Position numbers and translations under genes: made by a program. The notes below the pieces were generated by a model. It was not told where the DNA came from, ran no database searches, and was given only the letters and a program-made list of their open reading frames with translations. Shown here in pieces: positions 37,066 to 45,361 of a stretch of 64,000 nt of DNA (positions within the stretch are counted from its first letter, which is position 1; each line of letters opens with the position of its first letter). Location of the stretch: NCBI RefSeq assembly GCF_900292075.1, contig NZ_OLMV01000003.1, positions 372,001-436,000 on the forward strand, read 5' to 3'. The DNA comes from Microbacterium timonense (GTDB lineage: Bacteria > Actinomycetota > Actinomycetes > Actinomycetales > Microbacteriaceae).

Positions 37066-39141
37066 TCAGCCGCGGTCGCCCCGCACCAGTTCCATGCCCG
37101 CGCCGGCGAACTGGCGCAGCGTCGCATCGGGGAGGAATGCCCGCGTCAGCGCGCCGCCGATGCGCGTCAGGTCGGTCTCGTCTCGATACAGCAGGTACAG
37201 CGTCTCGTAGCGCGGGTGGAACTTCTCTTTGAAGCGGTGCAGTGACCCGAAGCCGTAGACCGGCTCGAGCGCTTCGGCCAGTTTGTCGCTGAGGGTCGCG
37301 ATCATGCCCGCGTCGGGCGGGTAGTCGTGAGCGAGGGGCGCGCCCGACAGCGACATGATCTCGGCGCCCTCGTCCGAGAAGAGTTTCGCGGACGAGCCGA
37401 TGAGGAACTCCATGACGGGGCCGAAGCCGCCTTCGCGACGCCGCATGAGATCGAGCGTCCAGCCTCTGATCGCGCCCCCGCCGCCGTAGATCGGCAGCCA
37501 CGACAGGAACCCGTCGACGTCTCCGTTGGGGGCGATCGCCAGGGCGAGACGCACCTCGGGGTCCTCGGCCTCCACCAGCGTGCCGAGCGTGAAGCCCATC
37601 TCGGGAAGACCCTTGTCGCCCACCCACATCTCCGAGATCGCGCGCAGCTGCTGCTGCACTCCCCACGACTCGTCCTTGAGCCGGGTCATGCGGAAGGTCA
37701 TGCTCTCGCGCCCGGCGCGGTTGAGCGATGAGCGCACCGAATTCCAGCGCTTGCCGGTGAACTCGAGGCCCGGCAGGTCGACGATGGTGTCATCGGCGAC
37801 GACGAGACTGTGCCACGTCGACGGCACGGCGGCGCGAGTCGCCTCGTCGGCACTGAAGAAGCAGGGGATCAGACCCGCATGTTCCGCGTCGTCGATGAAC
37901 TCCTGGACGGATGCCGCGCGCGTGTCTGCCGGGCCCAGCGGGTCGGCGAGGGCCAGGGCCACGCCGGCCCTCCGCTGGTAGGCGACGATCCCGTCGGCCG
38001 TGCGCGCGTAGCTGTTGCCCTCCCACGTCGTCATCCACGACAGCGTGCCGCCGCCGTGGGCGTGGAGCATGCGTGTGACGTCGTCCACGCCGGGCGCCGG
38101 CTGCCGGCCGATACGCGAACGGCGTCGCGCGCGGAAGGCGCGACGAACCCAGATCAGGTACACGAGCATCAGCAGCCAGAGCAGTCCGCTCGCCAGCGCC
38201 AGCTCGGTGTCGCCGTCGATCGTCGCCTCGACCTTCGCCTCGCTGACGAGCACGATGAGGACGGCGACGGCGATCCCCGACAGCACGTTGAACACCGCCA
38301 GCGCAAGGGCGACGACCCAGGCCCACCGTCGACCTCGCCGCAGTCCGTCAGCGACGAGGATGATGACGACCACGTCGATGGCGAAGTCGATGAACCCGCC
38401 CGACACCGGCTCGGTGGGGCCGAACGGCCCGTTGGTCGGCACGAGGATCGTGACGACCTCGATCGCGCCGAGCACCAGCACCGCGATGAACGCGATGAGC
38501 CGCTGCTCGCGCACCGTCGTGCGCTGGATGCGCAGCGAGCGGTCCACGAACAGCACCAGCAGCACGGCGAGCAGGTGCTCGAGGTCGGCGAGGGTCCCCC
38601 AGAACACCATGGCGACGAACACCGTGCCCAGGAGGACCAGCCACGCTCGCACCCGCCACGGCGTGCGCAACAGGCCGACGGCCGCGGCGATGCAGGCCAT
38701 CGTGCCGCCCGACGCGCCGACGTCGAGGGCCGCTGCCTGCGCTTGCGCCCATTCCCACGGCAGCTGTGATGCGCCCCACAGGAGCAGCGCCGTCGCGAAG
38801 ATCGCGAACAGCTGGCCGACCCAGTAGTACGCCAGCGCGACGCGGCTGCCGCGCCGCCACTCGAGGTATGCCATCCCGACGAAGCTCGGGATCGTGAACA
38901 GGTACACCCACGGGTGGTTCACGAAGAACGTGCCCGTGACCGGCGTCCACCACCGTCCCGCCTCGAAGGCCGGCAGTCCGTACGCGACCGCGTCGAAGAG
39001 GGGCGAGTCCTCGAACGGATGCCACAACCCCTGCCAGATCACGCCGACCACGAGGACCAGCGCGACCATCGTGAGGGTGGCCGGCATGCGCGCCGCGCCG
39101 GCGAGCACGCGCTGTCGTTCCTGAGTCGCCCCGTCGCTCAT
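37066..39141 (-). CDS. DUF2156 (lysyl-phosphatidylglycerol synthase-like) membrane protein with rhomboid-like N-terminus
   Basis: 691 residues. The first about 220 residues are a rhomboid-like membrane domain (TPVTGTFFVNHPWVYL, GASGGTMACIAAA at 142-154), then more membrane spans to about 390. The C-terminal DUF2156 domain (GGTLSWMTTWEGNSYARTADG to YLLYRDETDL) is the transferase part of MprF/LysX2 enzymes that add amino acids to phospholipid head groups. The order resembles other actinobacterial MprF-like proteins in which the flippase part is replaced by a rhomboid-like one. The ATG at 39141 has TAGGGT 7 nt upstream (leaderless). The substrate is uncertain. Confidence 0.82.
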   Translation of the reverse strand: MSDGATQERQRVLAGAARMPATLTMVALVLVVGVIWQGLWHPFEDSPLFDAVAYGLPAFEAGRWWTPVTGTFFVNHPWVYLFTIPSFVGMAYLEWRRGSRVALAYYWVGQLFAIFATALLLWGASQLPWEWAQAQAAALDVGASGGTMACIAAAVGLLRTPWRVRAWLVLLGTVFVAMVFWGTLADLEHLLAVLLVLFVDRSLRIQRTTVREQRLIAFIAVLVLGAIEVVTILVPTNGPFGPTEPVSGGFIDFAIDVVVIILVADGLRRGRRWAWVVALALAVFNVLSGIAVAVLIVLVSEAKVEATIDGDTELALASGLLWLLMLVYLIWVRRAFRARRRSRIGRQPAPGVDDVTRMLHAHGGGTLSWMTTWEGNSYARTADGIVAYQRRAGVALALADPLGPADTRAASVQEFIDDAEHAGLIPCFFSADEATRAAVPSTWHSLVVADDTIVDLPGLEFTGKRWNSVRSSLNRAGRESMTFRMTRLKDESWGVQQQLRAISEMWVGDKGLPEMGFTLGTLVEAEDPEVRLALAIAPNGDVDGFLSWLPIYGGGGAIRGWTLDLMRRREGGFGPVMEFLIGSSAKLFSDEGAEIMSLSGAPLAHDYPPDAGMIATLSDKLAEALEPVYGFGSLHRFKEKFHPRYETLYLLYRDETDLTRIGGALTRAFLPDATLRQFAGAGMELVRGDRG

Positions 39142-39176
39142 GCCGCCCACCCTAGCGGTGGCTCCGTTCCGCCCGT

Positions 39177-39246
39177 CGAGTAGCGCGGGCGCCCCCGGCC
39201 GTCGAGTAGCGCGCGAGCGCCACCACCGTTCGTTCCGCGCTACTCG
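39177..39246. repeat. Family D repeat (CGAGTAGCGCG)
   Basis: Two direct copies of CGAGTAGCGCG (39177-39187, 39203-39213) and one inverted copy CGCGCTACTCG (39236-39246). The inverted copy contains the stop codon of the coiled-coil gene. A related fragment, CGCTACTCG, holds the stop of the gene ending at 61230. Confidence 0.75.
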
Positions 39247-40571
39247 CTCGGCGGGAATCCGTTCTCGCTCCCCGGATCGGCGGGGGCGGGTCCTCGCTCC
39301 CCGGTCCGCGCGGCGGAGAGACGGGCGAAGTCGGCGAGGGCCTTGGCGTCCTCGGCGTCGCGCAGCGCGCGGCGGGCGGCATCCAGCGCGCTCACCGGGT
39401 CCTGCGCCTGGCGGGCGTGCGCGAGCTCGCGCTGCGCCGACAGCAGGCGCGACCGCGCGTCGGCGCCGGCACGCGCATGGACGACGGATGCCTCGGCCTG
39501 GGCGATCGCGCCGCGCGCAGCGGCCAGCGTCCCGGGCAGCGCCGTGCGTGCGCCGCGCAGGCGCTGCTGCGCGGTGCGGGCGTCGCCCAGGGCCAGGTCG
39601 AGCCGCCCACGCAGGCGGGCGATCGCGTCCACGGTCCGGGTGGGGTGGCGCACGGCATCCTCTTCGATGCGATTCAGCTCGTCGTCGACGGCGCGGAGCT
39701 CCGCACCCAGGCGTTCGGCGTCGGCCGGCTCCAAGTGCTCGCGCGTCACCGTCGCCTGCCGCAGGGCGGTACGCGCCGCCGCGATCTCGCCCGGAACCGC
39801 CTGCGCCGCCTGCATGACCAGGCGATGCGTCTCTTCCAGCGTGCGTGCATCGGATTCGGCCTGGCGCAGGGTCCGCTCGGCGGCCGCGAGGTCGGGAAGG
39901 GCGGTGAGGGAAGGGTCGCCGGCGTGCGCGGCCGCCTGGTCGAGAAGGTGCTGGGCCTCGGCCACCTCTGAGAGCGCGGCGTGCGCGGCGCGCGAGGCAT
40001 CCCGCCATTCGTCCTCGGCGAAGCGCGCCGACAGCTCGGCGACGAGCGCGGCCGGGTCGCCCATCGACGCGCGCAGGTCGGTGAGCCTGCGGCGGGCGGC
40101 CTCGACCTGCTCGGCGGCCGAGACGTTCGCACGCACCCAGTCGCCGTGCTCGCGGCGGGCGGCCGCGACGGCGGCGAGGGCTTCACCGGCGCGTCGCTCG
40201 ATGCGTGCCGACACGCGGCGGATCTCGTCGGGAAGCACGGCCGGGTCGCTGATCGCGCGGTACTCCTCGAACGCCGCGTCGCGCACGTGCTGCGCGGTCA
40301 GCCGCGCTCGCCGCAGCGACACCGGCGCGTCTCCGCCGTACAGGGCGCCCGACAGCGCGACCTCCAGGTCGAGCTCGCCCACCTCGTCGTCCAGGCGCAC
40401 GAGCGTGGCGCCGGCGCGCGCCCGCGCGTGCTCGGCCGCGGCACGCGCGCGCGGTGAGCGCCGTGCGCGGCGGACGGCCCAGACGATCACGGCGAGGGCG
40501 ATCGCCGCGACGCCGAACACGACCAGGGCCGGCACCAGCCACCCCAGGATCGCGGTGGCGAGCTCAGGCAT
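39240..40571 (-). CDS. Single-span membrane protein with long coiled coil
   Basis: 443 residues. One membrane span at about 5-32 (AILGWLVPALVVFGVAAIALAVIVWAV), followed by a nearly continuous Ala/Arg/Glu-rich helical rod (70-430) with heptad-like patterns. It resembles the coiled-coil part of actinobacterial TPM-domain proteins but lacks the TPM domain itself. The function is unknown. The ATG at 40571 overlaps the stop of the HAD gene by 8 bp. The stop codon falls inside a family D repeat, which suggests the repeat reshaped the 3' end. Confidence 0.75.
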   Translation of the reverse strand: MPELATAILGWLVPALVVFGVAAIALAVIVWAVRRARRSPRARAAAEHARARAGATLVRLDDEVGELDLEVALSGALYGGDAPVSLRRARLTAQHVRDAAFEEYRAISDPAVLPDEIRRVSARIERRAGEALAAVAAARREHGDWVRANVSAAEQVEAARRRLTDLRASMGDPAALVAELSARFAEDEWRDASRAAHAALSEVAEAQHLLDQAAAHAGDPSLTALPDLAAAERTLRQAESDARTLEETHRLVMQAAQAVPGEIAAARTALRQATVTREHLEPADAERLGAELRAVDDELNRIEEDAVRHPTRTVDAIARLRGRLDLALGDARTAQQRLRGARTALPGTLAAARGAIAQAEASVVHARAGADARSRLLSAQRELAHARQAQDPVSALDAARRALRDAEDAKALADFARLSAARTGERGPAPADPGSENGFPPSE

Positions 40572-41337
40572 GGGCGGCTCTGACGGCGTCGTCCGTCGGG
40601 GTCTCTCCCGCTGCGTCGTGCGCCGGGGCGGCTCGGACGGTGCCGTCGGGCGGAGTCTGGGCCGGATCGCCGAAGAGCAGCAGCGCCCGCAGCTGGTCGA
40701 CGTCGTCGACGACCGCCTGTGCGCCTTCGGACTCGTGCGGCCAGCTGAAGCCCCATCGCACGAAGATCACGGGCACGCCGCGCGCGGCACCCCCTTCGAC
40801 ATCGTGGTGGCGGTCGCCTACGAGCACCGGCCGGCTGATGTCTGCGCCTGCGGCGCTGAGCCTGCGCAGGGCCTCCGCCACGATGTCGGCCTTGGCGCTG
40901 AGGGTGCGCTCGTCGGGGGTCGCGCCGACGATGGCCGTCAGCGATGTCGAGAGGTCGAAGTGGTCCATGAGCGCGGCCACCTGCACCTCGGGCTTCGAGC
41001 TCGCCGTCGCCTGGGGGATGCCGGCTGCCGCGATGTCGACGATGAGCTCACCGACACCGGGGAAGAGCTTGGCGCCGCTCGCGTAGCCGTCGAGCTTGTT
41101 GAGGCCGCGATAGAAGGTGACGGCCTCGGTCGCCTGCTCCGGCGACATGCCGACGTTGGCCTGGAACGAGTCGTACATCGGCGGCCCGATCCAATGCACG
41201 AGCTCCGCACGCGTGGGCGGCTGCTTGCCGAAGTGCTCGAGGCAGATGGTCAGGCGTCGCAGGATGCCGTCGGATGCGTCGACGATCGTTCCGTCGACGT
41301 CCCACAGCACGCATGTCCACGGAGATCTGCTCGGCAT
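40564..41337 (-). CDS. HAD-superfamily hydrolase (phosphoglycolate phosphatase-like)
   Basis: 257 residues. HAD motifs: nucleophile and acid DVDGTIVD near residue 13, ATASSKPE near 112, and GDRHHDVEGG near 177 for Mg2+ binding. The cap domain has the fold of beta-phosphoglucomutase/Gph proteins. It dephosphorylates a small phosphoester; the substrate is unknown. The last about 35 residues are a low-complexity Ala/Asp/Pro tail. A TAGGCT box at 41344-41349 lies 6 nt before the ATG, so the mRNA is probably leaderless. Two further genes overlap downstream. Confidence 0.9.
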   Translation of the reverse strand: MPSRSPWTCVLWDVDGTIVDASDGILRRLTICLEHFGKQPPTRAELVHWIGPPMYDSFQANVGMSPEQATEAVTFYRGLNKLDGYASGAKLFPGVGELIVDIAAAGIPQATASSKPEVQVAALMDHFDLSTSLTAIVGATPDERTLSAKADIVAEALRRLSAAGADISRPVLVGDRHHDVEGGAARGVPVIFVRWGFSWPHESEGAQAVVDDVDQLRALLLFGDPAQTPPDGTVRAAPAHDAAGETPTDDAVRAAHA

Positions 41338-41346
41338 TCCACCAGC

Positions 41347-41865
41347 CTATGCGGAGCCGGCCCGCCGCTCCGAGACGGACCGGTGCACGCGCGCCAGCCG
41401 CGCCATCATCCGCCGCAGCTGGTCGATCTCGTCAGCAGACCAGTCTGTGAGGACGTCGCGAAGATTCGCCTCCGCCGTCGCCATGATGCGCTCGCCGATC
41501 CGGCGACCGTCGCCGGTGAGCGCGACGAGCACGCCACGGGCGTCATCAGGCGCCGGGACCCGGATGGCCAGTCCCGCCCGCTCCAGCCGGCCCACGATCT
41601 TGCTCATGTTGGTGGGCGTCATCCCGAGCGCCAGCGACAGGTCCACCGGGCGCATCGCGCCGTTGTAGCTGAGCTGGTTCACGACGAGGAACATCCCCAT
41701 GTCGTCGACGGGGAACGCCACCTTCGCCATGACATCGCGGCGCACCCCGGTGCTGTCGGCCCAGTGCACGATCGAGGCGAGCGAGAGGCGGAGGTCGAGC
41801 GGATCCTGCGCGACCACCGGGCTCAGGTCGGCGGAGGCGTCGGGGTCGACGTCGCCTCGGGCCAT
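41347..41865 (-). CDS. MarR-family transcriptional regulator
   Basis: 172 residues. MarR winged HTH in the middle: LSYNGAMRPVDLSLALGMTPTNMSKIVGRLERAGLAIRVPAPDDARGVLVALTGDGR, a textbook recognition helix and wing. Family members sense phenolic compounds or oxidants. The gene follows the glycosidase gene on the same strand, 72 bp downstream, and precedes the HAD gene by 9 bp. It may be part of that transcription unit, but the target is unknown. Confidence 0.92.
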   Translation of the reverse strand: MARGDVDPDASADLSPVVAQDPLDLRLSLASIVHWADSTGVRRDVMAKVAFPVDDMGMFLVVNQLSYNGAMRPVDLSLALGMTPTNMSKIVGRLERAGLAIRVPAPDDARGVLVALTGDGRRIGERIMATAEANLRDVLTDWSADEIDQLRRMMARLARVHRSVSERRAGSA

Positions 41866-41937
41866 GGTTCCTCGTTCCTGCCGTGGTGTTCTCGCTGCCC
41901 GAACCGGTGTGCCGGGAGCGGCGTGCGGACCGGCAGT

Positions 41938-44880
41938 TCAGTCCTCGCGGACGAGTCGCACCGGGCCGAGCAGGCCGTAGTCGCGGACGACGGCCTGCTG
42001 CGTGCGTTCCTCGCCGGTCAGCTGCGCACCGATGTCGGGGACGCGCTCATAGTAGCCGCGTGCGCGGAGGCGGTTGTTGAGCGAGCTCGACACCCGCACT
42101 CGCACGACGTTCTCGCCGGGACGGATGTCGCCGCTCACGTCGACAACCGGGTGCGCGGTGTCGAACCCTCGCGCGGGACCGTCGCCGATGCGCACGTGAC
42201 CCAGTCCGCCGCACACGGAACCGAGCTCGAGCACGTAGCGCTCGCCGGCACGCACCTCAGGCACCGTCAGTGTCGCAGTGTATTCGCCCACTCCCGAGAC
42301 TTCGGGTCCGACGGCGGTCAGCTGCGACCACGGCGCGAGTTCCACCTCGCCGGCGTCCATGCGGGTCACCTCGGTCGTGGGCCGCACCTCGCGCGAGACG
42401 TACCCGAGTCCGCGGTCCTCGGTGAGCACCTCGGGCTCTCCGGCGTCCCAGCTCTCCACGGCCAGCCGCCACACGTCCGCGCTCGCCACCTCGGTGCGCG
42501 AGGGGGGCGCCGAGTCCGCGGCATCCGTCGACCGGTCCAGCACGACGATCGTCGTCTCACCCGGAGCCAGCGTGAGCTCGATGACGGTGCGGTCGCCGTC
42601 CCTGCGCGCACCGCGGTGCGGGCGCACGTCACCGCTCCACGCGTCCAGCCGGTGGACCGCACCCGCGCCCTCGAGGCTCACCTGCACGGTCGCCATCTCG
42701 TCGGTCTCGTAGAGGAAGTGGTACGCGTACAGCACCGTGAGGTCGCCGTCCTCGCGGAGGTGGGTGAGCACGTGAGGGTCGTCTGCGACGAAGCGTGCCC
42801 GGCCGCCCGCGCCCAGCTCGTCGAGCGCGGACACGACCCCGGAAGGCCCGGCGACGCGCACCCCCGGCATCCCGCGCAGCTCCGTCATGATCGCGGCGAG
42901 CTCGTCGTCGCGTCCGTCCAGGCCGGGAGTGGCGGAAGCCGCCCGCTCGTGCGTGCGGTGACGCCCCGCCATGAGCGACTCCACCTCGCGAGCGCCGTCG
43001 ACGATCACGAGCCGCAACCCGCGCCGCACCCACTCCAGCAGGTGCGTCGCCACGTCGGCGTCGAGGGTGCTCTGGTACACGATGAGCGCGCGGTAGCCGG
43101 GGCCGCCTGGCTGCACGGCGTCACCGTCGAACGTGACGTCGTCGCGCAGCAGCAGTGAGCCGTCGAAGAATTCGTAGGTGATGCCGGCGTCCTGCATGCC
43201 GAGGTCCTGCCACCAGTGGTTCTGCCGGTCGCGCATCCACATCGAGCCGTAGGCGACCTCGTCGGGGATGCGCTCGCCGTTCGGACCGATCAGCGCCATG
43301 CCGATGAGGTTGTCGGTGAAGTGGTCGGTGCGGAGGATGCCGACATCGATGCGCGGACGACCGCGACGCAGCGCGTACTGCAGCCGTCCGACGGCCGCGG
43401 TCCACAGCGGATAGAACTCCGACCCGGGCTGGCGGGTGTCGAATCGCTCCGAGAACATGGGCCACATGCCTTCGTGACCCGGCCACTCGGTCACGCCTTC
43501 GGCGCCTGCCGGGCTCGCCCAGCCGTGCAGCACCGTCTTGGTGATCCCGGCGGCCAGCTGGGTCGCGATGATCTGGTCGTAGAAGCGGTGGTCGAGCATG
43601 TGGTTGCGCGTGGTCGCGCCTGTCTCGGACGAGTACTGCCTGCCGAACAGGTGCGCGGGCCCGGCCAGGAGCCGGTACGCGTCGATCTGCGCGCCGAACT
43701 CCAGCGACTCCGTCTCGATGCCGTCGACTTCGGGTCCGGGCCGGGTCAGCTCGAAGGGCAGGCCGTAGCTGATCTCGGCGCGCAGCGTCATGCCCACCCG
43801 GTGCAGGAACTCGGCGAACGGACGCAGCATGTTCTCGATGTAGAGGTCGGTGAGGGTGCGCACGTAGTCGAAGCGCACCTTCTCGACCGTGAGCCGATCG
43901 GTCTCGCTGGCGGGCTGGTGGTGGTACACGGTCGAGACCGCCATGAAGGGCGCGTCGCGCGTGAGGAACGGCAGCCACGGCACGATGTCGTAGCCGCGAC
44001 GGGCGCGGAACTCGTCGGCGACGGTGTAGCCCCAGAACATGCCGCCGGCGCCATACGTCGACAGCTCGAGCGAGTCCATGTACATCTGGGCGCGCGGGTT
44101 GCGGGCGATCTCGGCACGGAGGGCGGGCGTGAGGACGACGTCGTCCCAGTACGCGATGACGGCGTCCACGCCCTCCCGGTCGAGGTAGTTGACGGTGTAG
44201 TTGATGCTCGCGGACGGCGACGCGGTCTGGCCGGTGCCGTGCATCCAGTACGCGAACAGGCGCCACTCGCCCGTGTCCGGGGCGGTCCAGTCGAGGGATT
44301 CGTCGCGGACCTCGGGCGTGAGATCGACGACGGATGCCGCATCCAGCTGTCCGTCGCCCTCGAGGCGCGCCGCGACGACGGCGACGAGGTGCTGCTCGGT
44401 GATCGTGCCGCGGTGACCGGGGAGGGTGGTCTGCGCGATCGGCGCATCGAGGTCGATGCGCGGCAGCGCCCCCGTCCGGCGCTGTCCGGCCGTGAGCGTC
44501 TCGTGCACGACGTCGAGCTCTTGCGCGGCGGCGCGCTGGTCCGGGTCGATCGTCGGCAGGTTCGCGTTGGACCAGTTCGTGCCCGAGGTGAAGCTCACCG
44601 ACATGCCGCGGCGCGTCGTCTCTTCGACCACGACCTGCGAGTCGTGCACCCACTCCTCCGAGCCCCACCCGTAGCGGGAGTGGTCGATGTCGCCCTCGTC
44701 CATCGCCAGGAACTCCATGCCCCCGAACCCCAGACGGTGCGCGTCCTCGATCTCACGCCGGAGTGTGGCATCGGTGTGCAGTCCCTCCGCGAGCCACCAG
44801 CGCAGCTCGGGCCGGAACTCGATGGCGGGGTCGGCGATCTCACGCCGGAAGTCGTCGAGCGTCATCGCGCGGCATCCCAT
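41938..44880 (-). CDS. Glycoside hydrolase, GH106 (alpha-L-rhamnosidase)-like
   Basis: 980 residues, no signal peptide, so intracellular. N-terminal segment RPELRWWLAEGLHTDATLRREIEDAHRLGFGGMEFLAMD is typical of GH106-like proteins that cleave terminal rhamnose or related sugars. Catalytic acids cannot be pinned from sequence alone, but the central barrel has conserved ESLEFGAQIDAYRLL. The C-terminal about 150 residues form a galactose-binding-like domain (LGSVCGGLGHVRIGDGPARG). Two starts are possible, ATG 44880 or 44865. A perfect inverted repeat lies just upstream. Confidence 0.72.
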   Translation of the reverse strand: MGCRAMTLDDFRREIADPAIEFRPELRWWLAEGLHTDATLRREIEDAHRLGFGGMEFLAMDEGDIDHSRYGWGSEEWVHDSQVVVEETTRRGMSVSFTSGTNWSNANLPTIDPDQRAAAQELDVVHETLTAGQRRTGALPRIDLDAPIAQTTLPGHRGTITEQHLVAVVAARLEGDGQLDAASVVDLTPEVRDESLDWTAPDTGEWRLFAYWMHGTGQTASPSASINYTVNYLDREGVDAVIAYWDDVVLTPALRAEIARNPRAQMYMDSLELSTYGAGGMFWGYTVADEFRARRGYDIVPWLPFLTRDAPFMAVSTVYHHQPASETDRLTVEKVRFDYVRTLTDLYIENMLRPFAEFLHRVGMTLRAEISYGLPFELTRPGPEVDGIETESLEFGAQIDAYRLLAGPAHLFGRQYSSETGATTRNHMLDHRFYDQIIATQLAAGITKTVLHGWASPAGAEGVTEWPGHEGMWPMFSERFDTRQPGSEFYPLWTAAVGRLQYALRRGRPRIDVGILRTDHFTDNLIGMALIGPNGERIPDEVAYGSMWMRDRQNHWWQDLGMQDAGITYEFFDGSLLLRDDVTFDGDAVQPGGPGYRALIVYQSTLDADVATHLLEWVRRGLRLVIVDGAREVESLMAGRHRTHERAASATPGLDGRDDELAAIMTELRGMPGVRVAGPSGVVSALDELGAGGRARFVADDPHVLTHLREDGDLTVLYAYHFLYETDEMATVQVSLEGAGAVHRLDAWSGDVRPHRGARRDGDRTVIELTLAPGETTIVVLDRSTDAADSAPPSRTEVASADVWRLAVESWDAGEPEVLTEDRGLGYVSREVRPTTEVTRMDAGEVELAPWSQLTAVGPEVSGVGEYTATLTVPEVRAGERYVLELGSVCGGLGHVRIGDGPARGFDTAHPVVDVSGDIRPGENVVRVRVSSSLNNRLRARGYYERVPDIGAQLTGEERTQQAVVRDYGLLGPVRLVRED

Positions 44881-44897
44881 CTGGTAGAAGTGTCTTC

Positions 44898-44917
44898 GCG
44901 ACAGTATGTACTGTCGC
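44898..44917. promoter_or_regulatory. Operator-like palindrome upstream of the GH106-like gene
   Basis: GCGACAGTA-TG-TACTGTCGC: perfect 9-bp arms, 18 bp before the ATG and inside the expected -10 zone. Likely a repressor site controlling the glycosidase; the adjacent MarR gene is one candidate partner. Confidence 0.7.
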
Positions 44918-45002
44918 CGCGACGCGACACAAGCCCTGGCTGCGGAGCTCGGCGGTGTTGGCGGGCGGGGCGTTGTGCGCGCGGGGTGCTCTGCGCGGAC
45001 AC

Positions 45003-45075
45003 CCGCGAGACTTCAGTGGAGCGCCGAGACTTCGGTTGCGGGTTGGAGTTTCGGCGCTCGGTTGAAGTCTCGCGG
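45003..45075. repeat. Family C palindrome, copy 1
   Basis: 73-nt imperfect hairpin: CCGCGAGACTTCA... pairs with ...TGAAGTCTCGCGG, a 4-base mismatch, then a second stem AGCGCCGAGACT / AGTTTCGGCGCT. Copy 2 lies exactly 200 bp to the right. The flanking CGGTCTTCGG and GGGCGGTCGCGGT tail is repeated too, so the pair is a decayed tandem duplication. The 481-bp gap 44881-45361 holds this, the operator and copy 2, and no gene. Confidence 0.9.
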
Positions 45076-45202
45076 TCTTCGGCGCGGCTCCGGGCGGTCG
45101 CGGTCAGGGGCGCGGTGCCGGGGCGGTCGCGGTCGGAGTTCGAAGCGAAGGCGGGCCAGCGGCGGAGGCCCTGCCGAGGACCGTCCGGCCGCCGGTGCCC
45201 GC

Positions 45203-45275
45203 CCGCGAGACTTCAGTGGAGCGCCGAGACTTCGGTTGCGGGTTGGAGTTTCGGCGCTCGGATGAAGTCTCACGG
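45203..45275. repeat. Family C palindrome, copy 2
   Basis: Nearly identical to copy 1 (45003-45075); differs by a few bases (GATGAAGTCTCACGG at the right end). It lies 86 bp beyond the LuxR-type gene's stop. Confidence 0.9.
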
Positions 45276-45361
45276 TCTTCGGCCCGGTGAGGCGCCTCAG
45301 GGCGGTCGCGGTTAGACCGAAGAGCAAGGGCAAGGACCGGAAGCCCAGACAGCCGAAGCGG

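Noticed and set aside
39343..43158. 1271-residue plus-strand frame across several minus-strand genes
   Set aside because: Composition is Arg/Ser/Ala-rich and has no domain; minus-strand genes with clear motifs cover the region.
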